Below, one piece after another: positions 55,685-64,000 of a DNA stretch of 64,000 nt. The notes beneath the pieces were generated by a model that worked only from the letters and a program-made list of their open reading frames with translations, was not told the DNA's origin and did no database searches. The stretch covers positions 62,001-126,000 of the forward strand of contig JAJCXO010000176.1 of NCBI GenBank assembly GCA_029263395.1, given 5' to 3'. The translations under genes were made by a program, and so were the position numbers. Position 1 is the stretch's first letter; the number at the start of each line of letters is the position of its first letter. The DNA comes from Acidobacteriota bacterium. Its GTDB lineage: Bacteria > Acidobacteriota > Thermoanaerobaculia > Multivoradales > J023.

Positions 55685-56965
55685 TCAGGAGGTGGCGGCC
55701 TTGGCCGTCGCTTGCGGCGCATCGTCGAGCGATGCGGTGGTGGTCGGCTCGGGAATCAGCTTGATTGCCGAACCGTCCTTGAGGCCGCCCTGTCCGGCGA
55801 TGATGACCGCTTCGCCGGTCGTCAAGCCAGAGGTCGCCTGAATCAGGTCTTCTTCTTCCAAGCCGAGGGTCACCGGGCGCTTTTCGGCCACGCCGTTGTT
55901 GGCGACGAAGACATAGGCGGATTGCAGTTCCCGCACCACCGCGTCTCGTGGCATCAACACCGCGTCGGCCACGGTGTCGCGCACGATGTCGATGTGGACA
56001 AACGCGCCGGGCCTCACCTTGGCGGGTACTGAACGCGCCTCGATGGTCACCTTGACGGTACCGGTTGCGGTGTCGACCACCGGGCTGATCTGACGGATGC
56101 TGCCGGCGAAGTGGATCGTGTTGTCGGCGCGCAAGCTGATGTTCACGCCGCGGCCTTCGTCGAGGGTGAGGACGTCGCGCTCCGGCAGATATATGCGAGC
56201 GATCAACGGATCGAAGTCAGCGACGGTGAACAGCTCGTCTCCGGGGCGGACGTGCTGTCCAGGCTGCAACATGCGCTCGGTAATGCGACCGGTGAACGGC
56301 GACCGGATCAACGTCTTTTCGTATTGCCATTCGGCTTCTGCTTGTTCTTGGCTGGCAATCTCGAAGTCGAGAGCAATCTTGTCGAACGCGTCGGGGCTGA
56401 GCAGTTCTTGCTCCTTGAGACGTTCGGCGCGATCGAAGGCCAAACGGCTAGTCGAAGCCTTGAGCTTGGCCTTTTGGAGTGTAATTTCGCCGTCTTGCCG
56501 TGCGAGCTCAGCCAGAACCTGCCCTTTGTTGATGCGATCACCTTCTTCGACGTTCAGCCGATCGACCCGGCCTTCCCATTCGGCCAGAACGCGAACTTCG
56601 CTCTCAGGGACCAGATTGGCGGTAGCGGATATGTAGGACGAGATGCGGCCAGTCTCGATCGCCGCTGCTTCCACCGGAATGGGCGCCTTTTCATCCTTGT
56701 CCTTTTCATCCTTGTCCTTGGCATCACTGTCCTTGGTATCACTGTCCTGAGCGTCGCTATCGTCGTCACCGTCGCTGGTGCCATCTGCTGTAGCACCATC
56801 GTCGGTGGAACTGTTGTTGTCAGCGGTCTCGGCGTTGTCGCCCGTCTGCGTTTCGCTTTTAGCGCTAGCGGCATTGAAGGTATAAAGGCCCAGGAGGGCC
56901 GCAATGACCAAGCCCGCGATCAGCGGTACGGCCGGCAGTCTTTTGTTGGAGCTAGAATCGGTCAT
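55685..56965 (-). CDS. RND periplasmic adaptor (MFP/HlyD family)
   Basis: A 426-residue protein. The ATG at 56965 has GGAGA at the right spacing; the longer TTG frame to 57136 is less likely. An N-terminal anchor (LPAVPLIAGLVIAALLGLYTF) is followed by an unusual acidic linker of five-residue repeats (DSDAQ, DSDTK, DKDEK), then the lipoyl half-motifs (VRVLAEWEGRVDRLNVEEGDRINKGQVLAEL), a helical hairpin and beta-barrel domains (SPFTGRITERMLQPGQHVRPGDELFTVADFD). The adaptor joins the permeases to an outer-membrane channel; no TolC-type gene is adjacent. It is the first gene of the operon. Confidence 0.92.
   Translation of the reverse strand: MTDSSSNKRLPAVPLIAGLVIAALLGLYTFNAASAKSETQTGDNAETADNNSSTDDGATADGTSDGDDDSDAQDSDTKDSDAKDKDEKDKDEKAPIPVEAAAIETGRISSYISATANLVPESEVRVLAEWEGRVDRLNVEEGDRINKGQVLAELARQDGEITLQKAKLKASTSRLAFDRAERLKEQELLSPDAFDKIALDFEIASQEQAEAEWQYEKTLIRSPFTGRITERMLQPGQHVRPGDELFTVADFDPLIARIYLPERDVLTLDEGRGVNISLRADNTIHFAGSIRQISPVVDTATGTVKVTIEARSVPAKVRPGAFVHIDIVRDTVADAVLMPRDAVVRELQSAYVFVANNGVAEKRPVTLGLEEEDLIQATSGLTTGEAVIIAGQGGLKDGSAIKLIPEPTTTASLDDAPQATAKAATS
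56691..56765 (-). repeat. 15-bp tandem repeat, 5 units, in adaptor gene
   Basis: Units start at 56691, 56706, 56721, 56736 and 56751 (TCATCCTTGTCCTTT, TCATCCTTGTCCTTG, GCATCACTGTCCTTG and so on) and encode Asp/Lys-rich five-residue repeats between the anchor and the lipoyl region. Confidence 0.9.
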
Positions 56966-57424
56966 ATCAGTCTCCGGTCGTGACGGGAGCGTAGCCGCTA
57001 CGAGGGGCGCTGCCGTCTGTGTGCGCGTCTGGTAGTCATACGATCCGGGGTCGTCAATTGTTACGTCTTCTTTGATCACAATTTGTCTTGGTCGTCTTCT
57101 GGCGGTCTTGACGATCTGTTGCTCGACTGTGCTCAATCCTTAGACGGTGCAAGGGACGAAGAAGTTCGAGAAATATTTTTTGAGGAAAGTTCGTTATACC
57201 GATCAACACGACATCGCCGTTGCAGTCAGAACACTGAAGGCGAGTTGCTGTTGGGAGCGTGATTCTGCGAATTCTGTTGAAAACGCAGAATCTGGAACGG
57301 AGTTTGCTTAAATGAAGATGGTGCTTTCGGCAGTGGCGGTTTGGCCCCGATATTCAGGCGCTGGTGCGGGCGGCCGGAACTTTTTGGCAGATCGGCGAGT
57401 CGAAACGGCACGGGTGAAGAACAG
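56966..57424. promoter_or_regulatory. Gene-free stretch with perfect inverted repeat upstream of RND operon
   Basis: The 459 bases between the adaptor start and the small gene at 57425 hold no gene I can support. A perfect 9-bp inverted repeat (GATTCTGCG at 57261-57269, CGCAGAATC at 57284-57292, 14-nt spacer) could be an operator or a terminator stem; it lies some 300 bp before the adaptor start. Promoters for the RND operon and for the small gene must be here. Confidence 0.45.
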
Positions 57425-57631
57425 ATGCCTCCCCGCTATCCCGATGTCCAAGTTCGGCTGCGAAGCCGCAATCCCTATGCGCTGGTCAGCGCGGTTAGGC
57501 TAGCCTTGCGCCAAGCACGGGTCGACGAGGCCGAAATTTTCCGGTTCACTGCACAAGCCTTCGAAAACGAAGAGCCACATTGCATGCGTGAGGTTTGCCA
57601 GAATTGGGCCAGTGTCAGGGTCTCTGTATGA
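57425..57631 (+). CDS. Small conserved protein (YPDV-type), unknown function
   Basis: A 68-residue protein. The ATG at 57425 opens with PPRYPDVQVRLRSRNPYALVSAVRLALRQARV, which resembles the start of a widespread family of about 70-residue bacterial proteins (YPDVxVRLxG...A...VRxALRRAGV...EI..F..EA) found in bacteria and phages. The C-terminus (EEPHCMREVCQNWASVRVSV) matches the CxxWVxV-type end of that family. No catalytic residues are seen. It lies alone between the RND operon and rpoD; the ribosome site (GAAGAA) is weak. Confidence 0.6.
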   Translation: MPPRYPDVQVRLRSRNPYALVSAVRLALRQARVDEAEIFRFTAQAFENEEPHCMREVCQNWASVRVSV

Positions 57632-58079
57632 TTGGTGGCTCGTGTGTCCACAGAAGCTCGAAGACAGGGCTGTCGAAACATGAGATACTGTGATATCATC
57701 TATCTGCTGAGCACGAAGCCGTGTCCAGCGTCTCTCCATCACGGCAAACTGCAAAAAACGGGCATCAGGTCGTCCGCTTGCGGCTGGCGTTTGTAACGAG
57801 AGGCTCGAGGAAAGCTTCAATCGAGATCGTCCGGACTTCCATATCTCAAGACAGGACACGTCTCAGACACTCGCCTAGGTCACTTTCGTCCAGATCGTAT
57901 TCATCCAGATCATATTGTGAGGCGATGCAGCGTCTATAAGCCGTACCTTCTATAAGAAAGGTGCGGAGTGACCTCATTGCGTCGAAAGAGACCGACTTTG
58001 AAAGAGATGGGTTGGGCCGCTACTAAAGATCGAGAAGAGCTCTCCCGCACGTCTTGCCGCTAATTAGGAGAATAGATTG
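57632..58079. promoter_or_regulatory. Leader region of rpoD with hairpin
   Basis: About 450 bases without a credible gene; a minus-strand frame over 57500-57859 is a shadow. A hairpin (CCGTACCTTC against GAAAGGTGCGG, one wobble and one bulge) is at 57941-57966, about 110 nt before the rpoD start. A 15-bp duplication (TTCGTCCAGATCGTA and TTCATCCAGATCATA, 57885-57914) lies just upstream. The ribosome site of rpoD is AGGAG at 58066-58070. I see no certain -10/-35 pair. Confidence 0.45.
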
Positions 58080-59792
58080 GTGACTGCCAAAACAAAGTCC
58101 ATCGAACAGCGCTACGGCTCGATCAAGCAGCTCATAGAGCTTGGTTTGTCGAAGGGCTATCTGCTGCACGATGAGATTCAAGAGATGTTGCCGGAAGAGG
58201 TCGCGGCAACAGCAGCCGATGTTGCGAAAGTTGACGCGCGGCTGCAAGAGCTGACGATCGGTGTGGTCGGACGACCCGAGAGTTATCAGAGCCACGATCT
58301 CTTTCAGGAGTCCGTGGACGAGTTGTATGGCGACGATGGCACCGCCGTTGTCCCACAGGTCACTACCGACGAAGATCGCACCCGCGACCCGGTGCGGATG
58401 TATCTTCGTGAGATGGCTACCGTGCCGCTGCTCGATCGTGAGGGCGAGGTGGTCATTGCGCAGCGGATCGAGCACGGCGAACGTGCGATCTACGAGTCGT
58501 TGTGTGAGAACCCGGTGGTTCTCCAAGAGCTGTTGCGCCTGAACGAAGCTGCCCAGAGCGATCAAAAGTTGATGAAGGATCTGCTGGCCGACGGCTCGGA
58601 ATCGAATCTGGACGGCCGTGCCCAAGAGAGGATTCGACTGAATCTAAAGGCGTTCGAAGGCATTTCCCAACATGATACGGTGATTCGCGAATTGCGGGAA
58701 GAGCAGATCAAACGCGGTGAGAAAGACAGTCGTTACCAAGAGATCGAGCGCGAGATCGAACGTTTGGTGGGCAAAATCGCCAAGGACATCCGGTCGATCG
58801 CTTTCAATCTGGAGACCCGCAACCGCCTGGTGGATTTCTTGGAGGATATCGACACTCAGTTCTCGCGTATCGGCTCCAACATTCGGCGATCGCAGAAATC
58901 CCTCAATGGCAACGAGACCAATGAGGAACTGGTCGCCCTCTACAAGCGCCGGCTGGCCAAATACCAAGGTGAGTGGCGTGAGTTGGAAGAACGGTACGGT
59001 ACAACTCAGGAGATAGTGGCGCAAACCGTCAGCAAAATCCGTCAGGGTGAGCGCGATTGTGAGGCGGCCAAACGAGACCTCGCTCTGGCCAACCTCCGGC
59101 TGGTGGTGTCGATCGCCAAGAAATACACCAACCGTGGCCTGCAATTCCTGGATTTGATCCAGGAAGGTAACCTGGGTTTGATGCGGGCGATCGAGAAGTT
59201 CGAATATCGTCGCGGCTACAAATTCTCGACCTATGCTCACTGGTGGATTCGCCAGGCCATTACTCGCGCCATTGCCGATCAGGCACGGACCATCCGAGTG
59301 CCGGTGCACATGATCGAGAACATCAACAAGCTGGCGCGCACCACTCGTGCTTTGGTGCACGAACTTGGACGCGAGCCGACGGCGGAAGAGATCGGTGCCG
59401 GTATGGATATGCCGGTCTCCAAGGTGCGCAAGATCATGAAGATTGCGCAGCAGCCGATTTCGTTGGAGACTCCGATCGGCGACGAGGATGACCGTCATCT
59501 GAAAGACGCGATTGAAGACAAGAATGCGACCTCGCCAACCGAGTCGGTGATTTCGACCAACCTGCGTGAGAAGACCGGCAACATGTTGCAGATGCTGGCG
59601 CCACGTGAAGAGGCCATTTTGCGGATGCGCTTCGGGGTTGGTTATCCGTCGGAGCACACCCTCGAAGAGGTCGGACGTGCTTTCAAGGTAACCCGTGAGC
59701 GGATCCGCCAGATCGAGGGAAAAGCGTTGCGTAAGCTGCGTCGTGATGGTGGTATCGCCCAGTTGCGTACCTTCCTCAGCGAGACGGCCTAG
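58080..59792 (+). CDS. rpoD: Primary sigma factor RpoD (sigma-70)
   Basis: A 570-residue protein. AGGAG precedes both a TTG at 58077 (6 nt) and a GTG at 58080 (9 nt); I use the GTG, but either is possible. Region 1.1 is at the N-terminus ([22 protein letters not shown]), region 1.2 at [16 protein letters not shown], a non-conserved insert to about residue 310, region 2 at [57 protein letters not shown], region 3 from about residue 400, and region 4 at [29 protein letters not shown]. It directs most transcription in growing cells. Confidence 0.97.
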   Translation: MTAKTKSIEQRYGSIKQLIELGLSKGYLLHDEIQEMLPEEVAATAADVAKVDARLQELTIGVVGRPESYQSHDLFQESVDELYGDDGTAVVPQVTTDEDRTRDPVRMYLREMATVPLLDREGEVVIAQRIEHGERAIYESLCENPVVLQELLRLNEAAQSDQKLMKDLLADGSESNLDGRAQERIRLNLKAFEGISQHDTVIRELREEQIKRGEKDSRYQEIEREIERLVGKIAKDIRSIAFNLETRNRLVDFLEDIDTQFSRIGSNIRRSQKSLNGNETNEELVALYKRRLAKYQGEWRELEERYGTTQEIVAQTVSKIRQGERDCEAAKRDLALANLRLVVSIAKKYTNRGLQFLDLIQEGNLGLMRAIEKFEYRRGYKFSTYAHWWIRQAITRAIADQARTIRVPVHMIENINKLARTTRALVHELGREPTAEEIGAGMDMPVSKVRKIMKIAQQPISLETPIGDEDDRHLKDAIEDKNATSPTESVISTNLREKTGNMLQMLAPREEAILRMRFGVGYPSEHTLEEVGRAFKVTRERIRQIEGKALRKLRRDGGIAQLRTFLSETA

Positions 59793-59834
59793 CGCGCTGG
59801 TCCAGCTAGCGAGAACTCTCGAGGATCGGTGTAG

Positions 59835-59854
59835 GGGCGCACGGCTGTGCGCCC
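59835..59854 (+). terminator. rpoD terminator / palindrome copy 3
   Basis: Perfect 8-bp arms (GGGCGCAC and GTGCGCCC) around GGCT, 43 nt behind the rpoD stop, no U-tract. Third copy of the intergenic palindrome. The rest of the 164-bp gap holds weaker palindromic patches and no gene. Confidence 0.6.
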
Positions 59855-59956
59855 GTCGCTCCGGGCTTCGAAGATGTGGCACACGGTCGTGCATCCCGTG
59901 GGACGGGCGGGGCAAGACAAGTTGCGAGGCAAGGGCGCAAGCGCCAGCATTGAACC

Positions 59957-60784
59957 ATGCTAGAGCTTCGTGACGTCAGCAAACGGTTCGATGCCGCGGG
60001 CGCCGGATCTGGTATAACGGCCCTAGACACCGTTAGCCTGACAGTGTCGGCGGGTCGCACGCTGGCACTGTTGGGACCGAGCGGGTGTGGGAAGTCGACG
60101 CTGCTACGGCTCATGATCGGGTTGATCGAGCCGGATGAAGGCACGGTGAGCGTCGGCGCACAGGCTGTGACGCCCGACTCGGTGTTGGCCCTGCGTCGTC
60201 GAATGGGGTATGTGATTCAGCACGGTGGGCTGTTTCCCCATCTGACGGCACGCGGCAATCTTGCACTCCAAGCAGGTCATTTCGGTTGGACAGCTCAGCG
60301 GATCGACGAGCGGATTGCCACCTTGTCGGAAATGACACGTTTCCCTGCCGACGGATTGGAACGTTATCCAGCGCAGTTATCCGGCGGCCAGCGTCAGCGA
60401 GTGAGCCTGATGCGGGCCTTGATGCTTGATCCCGACGTCCTGCTGCTCGACGAGCCACTCGGGGCTCTCGATCCGATCAGCCGTTCCGATCTACAACGTG
60501 ATCTCGAAGCCGTCTTCGAGGCTCTCGGAAAAATGGTTGTGTTGGTCACCCATGACCTCGCCGAAGCCGTTTTTTTCGGCCATCACATCGTGTTGATGCA
60601 CGAAGGGCGGATCGTTCAACAGGGGAGTTATCGTGACCTCGAGGAGCGTCCGGCGACACCGTTCGTGACCCGGTTCATCACCGCGCAGCGCTCATTGCAC
60701 GCCGGTCTTGGCGAGACACGTCCCGTCGACACTCGTCCTGGCGACACACAGTCCGGTGGCAGACCTCGCGGGGAGAACACGTGA
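59957..60784 (+). CDS. Osmoprotectant ABC transporter ATP-binding protein
   Basis: A 275-residue ATPase. GPSGCGKSTLLRLMIGLIEPDEG is the Walker A region, LSGGQRQRVSLMRALMLDPDVLLLDEPLGALDP the signature and Walker B, VLVTHDLAEAVFFGH the H-loop. It is of the OpuCA/ProV-like type, but without the usual CBS-domain tail; the C-terminus is instead a short repeat tail (RPVDT, RPGDT). The next gene starts within its stop (GTGA overlap). It powers uptake of glycine betaine, choline, carnitine or a like solute. Confidence 0.88.
   Translation: MLELRDVSKRFDAAGAGSGITALDTVSLTVSAGRTLALLGPSGCGKSTLLRLMIGLIEPDEGTVSVGAQAVTPDSVLALRRRMGYVIQHGGLFPHLTARGNLALQAGHFGWTAQRIDERIATLSEMTRFPADGLERYPAQLSGGQRQRVSLMRALMLDPDVLLLDEPLGALDPISRSDLQRDLEAVFEALGKMVVLVTHDLAEAVFFGHHIVLMHEGRIVQQGSYRDLEERPATPFVTRFITAQRSLHAGLGETRPVDTRPGDTQSGGRPRGENT
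60701..60760 (+). repeat. 15-bp tandem repeat, 4 units, at ABC ATPase 3' end
   Basis: Units at 60701, 60716, 60731 and 60746 (GCCGGTCTTGGCGAG, ACACGTCCCGTCGAC, ACTCGTCCTGGCGAC, ACACAGTCCGGTGGC). The phase-shifted unit GGTCTTGGCGAGACA differs from CGTCTTGGCAAGACA at 3815 by two bases. Confidence 0.8.
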
Positions 60785-62277
60785 GGTGGCTCGGACCGAT
60801 CATGGGTCTCTTGCTGGCGTTCGACGCCAGCGCCGACGAGGTTAAGATCGGCTCGAAGAAGTTCACCGAGTCAGTTGTGTTGGGAGAAGCGCTTGCACAT
60901 CTAGTGCGGGATAGCGGTGTCGAGGCGGTGCATCGTCGCGAGCTCGGTGGCACCCGAATCTTGTGGAATGCCCTGGTGACAGGGGAGATCGACGCCTACG
61001 TGGAGTACACCGGGACCCTCACCCACGAAATTTTCGCCGGTCGTGATGTTCACGGTGACGCGGCGATTCAGCAAGCTGCGGCGGAGTCGGGAATTGCCAT
61101 CAGCCAGCCACTGGGCTTCAATAACACCTACGCGATCGGCATGCGAGAGGCGGTGGCGGCGGAGCTTGGCATCGATCGGATCTCACAGCTGCGTGCTCAC
61201 CCCGACTTGAAGTTTGGCTTCAACAACGAATTTATGGATCGCGGTGACGGCTGGACCAGCTTGCGGGATCATTACCGGTTGCCGCAGCGTGAGGTTCGAG
61301 GCATCGACCACGATTTGGCCTATCGCGGACTGGAGAGTGGCACCATCCAGGCCACCGATCTCTATTCGACCGACGCCGAAATTGCCTACTACGGTTTGCG
61401 AGTGTTGGTCGACGACGAACAACACTTCCCCGAATATCGTGCCCTGATCCTCTATCGGCAGGATCTCGAGCGGCGACTGCCGGCGGCGGTAGCGTCGATC
61501 AAACGACTGCAAGGACAGATCGCCGAGCCCGACATGGTGGCACTGAACGCCCGAGCACGACTCGATCGGGTGCCCGAGGGCCAAGTGGCGGCGGACTTCC
61601 TGGCTGAGTTGTTGGCGTTCACCGCCGATGTCGTGGTCGAGACCGCCGTGCAACGGCTGATTCGACACACCGGCGAGCACATGTTCTTGGTTGGGGTTTC
61701 ATTGCTATTGGCAATTCTGGTGGCGGTACCGAGCGGCATCGCAGCTGCTAGGTATGCCCGGCTGGGCCAAGGGATTTTGGCGCTGGTGGGCATCTTGCAA
61801 ACGATTCCTTCGCTTGCGTTGTTAGTGTTTATGATTCCTCTGCTTGGCATCGGTGCGCCGCCAGCTCTGGCTGCCCTGTTTCTCTACAGTCTGCTGCCAA
61901 TCGTGCGCAATACCCATGCTGGCCTTACCGGCATCCCGCTCGAGCTACGGGAGTCGGCCGAGGCCCTTGGACTGCCAGCCATGGCGCGGTTGCGTCGGGT
62001 CGAGCTACCGCTGGCTTCCCCTGCGATCCTGGCTGGTATCAAGACGTCGGCGGTGATCAATGTAGGAACGGCGACCCTCGGTGCTCTCATTGGGGCGGGG
62101 GGATATGGCCAGCCGATTCTCACCGGCATTCGATTGGACGATGTCGGATTGATCCTCGAGGGTGCCGTGCCTGCAGCCGCACTAGCGTTGATAGTACAAG
62201 GGGCTTTCGAGCTGGTGGAACGGGTGGTAGTCCCGAAGGGGCTGCGGTTGACATCGGACGCTGCTGGCGTTCGGTAG
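60781..62277 (+). CDS. Fused osmoprotectant substrate-binding protein and permease
   Basis: A 498-residue protein starting at a GTG that overlaps the ATPase stop. After a signal-like segment (WLGPIMGLLLAFDASA) the first 270 residues are an OpuAC/OsmF-type binding domain (KIGSKKFTESVVLGEALAHL, RRELGGTRILWNALVTGEIDAYVEYTGTL). From about residue 295 it is an OpuB-type permease with five to six membrane segments and the EAA-like loop (ELRESAEALGLPAMARLRRVELPLASPAILAGI). Such fusions occur in several bacterial OpuB/ProWX systems. Together with the preceding ATPase it is a complete importer. Confidence 0.9.
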   Translation: MRWLGPIMGLLLAFDASADEVKIGSKKFTESVVLGEALAHLVRDSGVEAVHRRELGGTRILWNALVTGEIDAYVEYTGTLTHEIFAGRDVHGDAAIQQAAAESGIAISQPLGFNNTYAIGMREAVAAELGIDRISQLRAHPDLKFGFNNEFMDRGDGWTSLRDHYRLPQREVRGIDHDLAYRGLESGTIQATDLYSTDAEIAYYGLRVLVDDEQHFPEYRALILYRQDLERRLPAAVASIKRLQGQIAEPDMVALNARARLDRVPEGQVAADFLAELLAFTADVVVETAVQRLIRHTGEHMFLVGVSLLLAILVAVPSGIAAARYARLGQGILALVGILQTIPSLALLVFMIPLLGIGAPPALAALFLYSLLPIVRNTHAGLTGIPLELRESAEALGLPAMARLRRVELPLASPAILAGIKTSAVINVGTATLGALIGAGGYGQPILTGIRLDDVGLILEGAVPAAALALIVQGAFELVERVVVPKGLRLTSDAAGVR

Positions 62278-62287
62278 AGATTGAACG

Positions 62288-63547
62288 ATGCGAATCGTCC
62301 ACACCAGTGATTGGCACGCGGGAAAAGCGTGGAAAGGCAAGACGCGCCTGCCGGAACTGGCTGAAGTCTTGGACGGTCTGGCTGACTACATCGAACAGAA
62401 GGCTGTCGATTTGGTGCTGATGAGCGGTGATGTATTCGATACTGGAGCACCTTCGGCAGATGCCGAACAAGTGGTCTTCCGGTTCTTCAAGCGCATCGGA
62501 GGTGCCGGTACCCAAAGTGTCGTGATCGCCGGCAATCATGACAGTCCGCGACGGTTTGATGCCTGGGGGATCCTCACCGAACTGGTGGGTTGCCACGTCG
62601 TGTCGCGGCCGCGGCCGCCGGAGGAAGGTGGCGTGTTGGATCTGCAGGTGGCGTCGGGCGAGCGGGCGATCGTCGCGGCGGTGCCGTTTGCCAACGTCCG
62701 CTCACTGGTGGCAGCAGCGGAGCTGGCGAGTGATGACATCCAGGCCCGTCTGACGTATGGTGATCAGATGCGTCGTCTGTTTGATCGTGCCGCCCAGGCC
62801 TTTCGACCCGATGCGGTTAACCTGTTGATGGCCCACACCTTTGTCGACGGCGCGTTGGTCTCGGGCTCCGAGCGCAAGGTCCACATCGGTCGAGAATGGG
62901 CGGTACACGGGGCTCAGCTACCTGACTTGGCGCATTATGTTGCCCTTGGTCATGTGCATAAGCCGCAGACCGTGCATGGCTTCGGCTGTCCAGCGGTCTA
63001 CGCTGGCTCGGCGCTGCAACTGGATTTTGGGGAAGCGGGGGATGAGAAGTCCTTTGTTGTGATCGAGGCCAAGGCGGGGCGACCAGCGCAGGCGCGCCAG
63101 GTGCCTTATCAGGGAGGCAAACCTTTAGTCGATCTCCGGGCCACTCTCGACCAGATCGAAGCGGAGGTGGAGTCCCTGCGCGACGCCGGCTGGTTGCGGG
63201 TGACGGTTCCTGCATCGGGGCCAGCGAGTCGTCTAGATCGGGATCTCAACAGTCGGGTACGACGGTTGTTGCCTAATGCCGTAGTGGTCAAAGTGGATGT
63301 CCCCGTGGCCGAGATCGAGGACCAATCACCGTTGCCGTCGCCGCAGGCTGCGGCTGCCGATCTCTACTTGGACTACTTCGAACGCCAGCACCAGCGGACC
63401 CCAGAGCCATCCCTACTCGACGCCTTCCAACGTCTCTATGAGCGAGCCGGAGGTGCCGAGCCCGACCCGACTGAACCTGATCTGACTGAACCCGGTCCGA
63501 CGGAACCCGGCCCGACGGACAGAAACTCGGCTGCCCGAGAGATCTGA
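62288..63547 (+). CDS. sbcD: Exonuclease subunit SbcD
   Basis: A 419-residue metallophosphoesterase of Mre11 type. MRIVHTSDWHAGKAWKG, LVLMSGDVFDTGAPS, VVIAGNHDSPRRF and YVALGHVHKPQ give the five phosphoesterase motifs that bind two Mn ions. With SbcC it cuts DNA hairpins and ends during repair. The C-terminus carries a Thr/Glu/Pro repeat tail (EPDPT, EPDLT, EPGPT twice) not needed by the family. It is followed after 2 nt by sbcC. Confidence 0.95.
   Translation: MRIVHTSDWHAGKAWKGKTRLPELAEVLDGLADYIEQKAVDLVLMSGDVFDTGAPSADAEQVVFRFFKRIGGAGTQSVVIAGNHDSPRRFDAWGILTELVGCHVVSRPRPPEEGGVLDLQVASGERAIVAAVPFANVRSLVAAAELASDDIQARLTYGDQMRRLFDRAAQAFRPDAVNLLMAHTFVDGALVSGSERKVHIGREWAVHGAQLPDLAHYVALGHVHKPQTVHGFGCPAVYAGSALQLDFGEAGDEKSFVVIEAKAGRPAQARQVPYQGGKPLVDLRATLDQIEAEVESLRDAGWLRVTVPASGPASRLDRDLNSRVRRLLPNAVVVKVDVPVAEIEDQSPLPSPQAAAADLYLDYFERQHQRTPEPSLLDAFQRLYERAGGAEPDPTEPDLTEPGPTEPGPTDRNSAAREI
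63461..63520 (+). repeat. 15-bp tandem repeat, 4 units, at sbcD 3' end
   Basis: Units at 63461, 63476, 63491 and 63506 (CCCGACCCGACTGAA, CCTGATCTGACTGAA, CCCGGTCCGACGGAA, CCCGGCCCGACGGAC) encode the EPxxT tail of SbcD. Confidence 0.9.
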
Positions 63548-63549
63548 CG

Positions 63550-64000
63550 ATGCGACCCGTCCGCTTGAGTCTCGAGGGGTTCACCTGCTTCGGTGAGGCA
63601 CAACCAGCCCTGGATCTGCAGGGGCTCGACCTAGTGGCGATTTCCGGAGCAACCGGTGCCGGGAAATCGAGCTTGCTCGATGCGATGATCTTCGCCTTGT
63701 TCGGCAAGGTGCCGCGGATGGGAAGACACGGTGTCAGCGAGCTGATTACTCTGGGGCAGGACCGGATGTCAGTGCGTTTCGATTTTGAGCTCGGCGACTC
63801 GATTTATCGGGTTGCTCGTGTTGTCCACCGCAGGCGGGCCACCCAGGCGATCTTGGAGCGGCGCCCCCGCACCAGCCGGTCCGAAGACACATCCAGTCCA
63901 CTAACCAGTCCCCCTACCGAATTCAGCCCAATGGCCGACGGCGTGAAGAACGTGCGGCGTGAAATCGAGGGGTTGTTGGGGTTCGACTACGAGACTTTCA
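63550..64000 (+). CDS. sbcC: SbcC ATPase subunit, 3'-truncated by window end
   Basis: The ATG at 63550 starts 2 nt after the sbcD stop. The first 150 residues are seen: RPVRLSLEGFTCFGEAQ, the Walker A GATGAGKSSLLDAMIFALFG, and the following ITLGQDRMSVRFDFELG strand typical of Rad50/SbcC N-terminal lobes. The rest (coiled coil, zinc hook, second lobe) lies beyond the window. It is the ATP-driven partner of SbcD. Confidence 0.93.
   Translation, partial: MRPVRLSLEGFTCFGEAQPALDLQGLDLVAISGATGAGKSSLLDAMIFALFGKVPRMGRHGVSELITLGQDRMSVRFDFELGDSIYRVARVVHRRRATQAILERRPRTSRSEDTSSPLTSPPTEFSPMADGVKNVRREIEGLLGFDYETF

Noticed and set aside
57500-57859. 119-codon minus-strand frame overlapping the small gene and the rpoD leader
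   Set aside because: Antisense to the conserved YPDV-type gene with no motif of its own.
58644-59915. 423-codon open frame antisense to rpoD
   Set aside because: It is a shadow of the GC-rich third positions of rpoD, with no ribosome site or family motif.

Overview
The window is about 64 kb of GC-rich DNA from a Gram-negative bacterium. Gram-negative character is shown by two RND efflux permeases with a periplasmic adaptor, many signal peptides and lipoprotein signals, and a multihaem-type periplasmic oxidoreductase. The protein repertoire (VWFA/GWxTD proteins, ankyrin-PQQ-propeller fusions, a giant IPTL-CTERM surface protein, many GTG and TTG starts) resembles Acidobacteriota such as Thermoanaerobaculia, but that placement is an inference. 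No rRNA, tRNA, CRISPR array, transposase or phage gene was seen. Genes are dense, on both strands, and often overlap by 1-11 bases.

Layout. 1-9.7 kb: a di-haem oxidoreductase cut by the window edge, a GT-C glycosyltransferase, a cohesin-like lipoprotein, YjbQ, an ankyrin-PQQ propeller protein, a GlxA/FtrA-type regulator and a small secreted HExxH protein. 9.7-20.3 kb (all minus strand): a PH-domain pair (YdbS/YdbT-like) running into a SWIM-SNF2 helicase, an orphan LivK-like lipoprotein, an EF-hand protein and a GWxTD/VWFA protein. 20.5-25.5 kb: a Usp-DUF389 membrane protein, a GT2 enzyme, and a coupled methyltransferase/radical SAM pair. 25.7-34.6 kb: a seven-gene, translationally coupled cluster whose first five genes match the staphyloxanthin pathway (CrtN, aldehyde dehydrogenase, CrtP, acyltransferase, glycosyltransferase), followed by an ABC ATPase and ABC-2 permease. 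The carotenoid synthase (CrtM or HpnCDE) is not in the window. 35-38.8 kb: a VKOR-DsbA fusion divergent from a DUF2207 protein, then a SEC-C protein. 39.4-46.6 kb: a 2415-residue surface protein of 18 Ig-like repeats with an IPTL-CTERM sorting signal. 46.6-47.3 kb: a ~42-bp tandem array with a 210-bp higher-order period, abutting a truncated DUF3667 gene. 47.8-57 kb: an SGNH-hydrolase-like membrane protein and a tandem RND system with one adaptor. 57.4-64 kb: a 68-residue protein, rpoD, an osmoprotectant ABC transporter (ATPase plus a fused permease/binding protein), and sbcD-sbcC (sbcC runs off the end).

Two patterns not explained by the genes stand out. First, short tandem repeats with a 15-bp unit occur at about a dozen unrelated places, both inside genes (as 5-residue repeats in linkers and tails) and between genes; units at two distant sites are similar in sequence. 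Second, the 42-bp/210-bp nested array lies directly behind the giant repeat protein. The carotenoid cluster with its own exporter is the clearest pathway-level system here.
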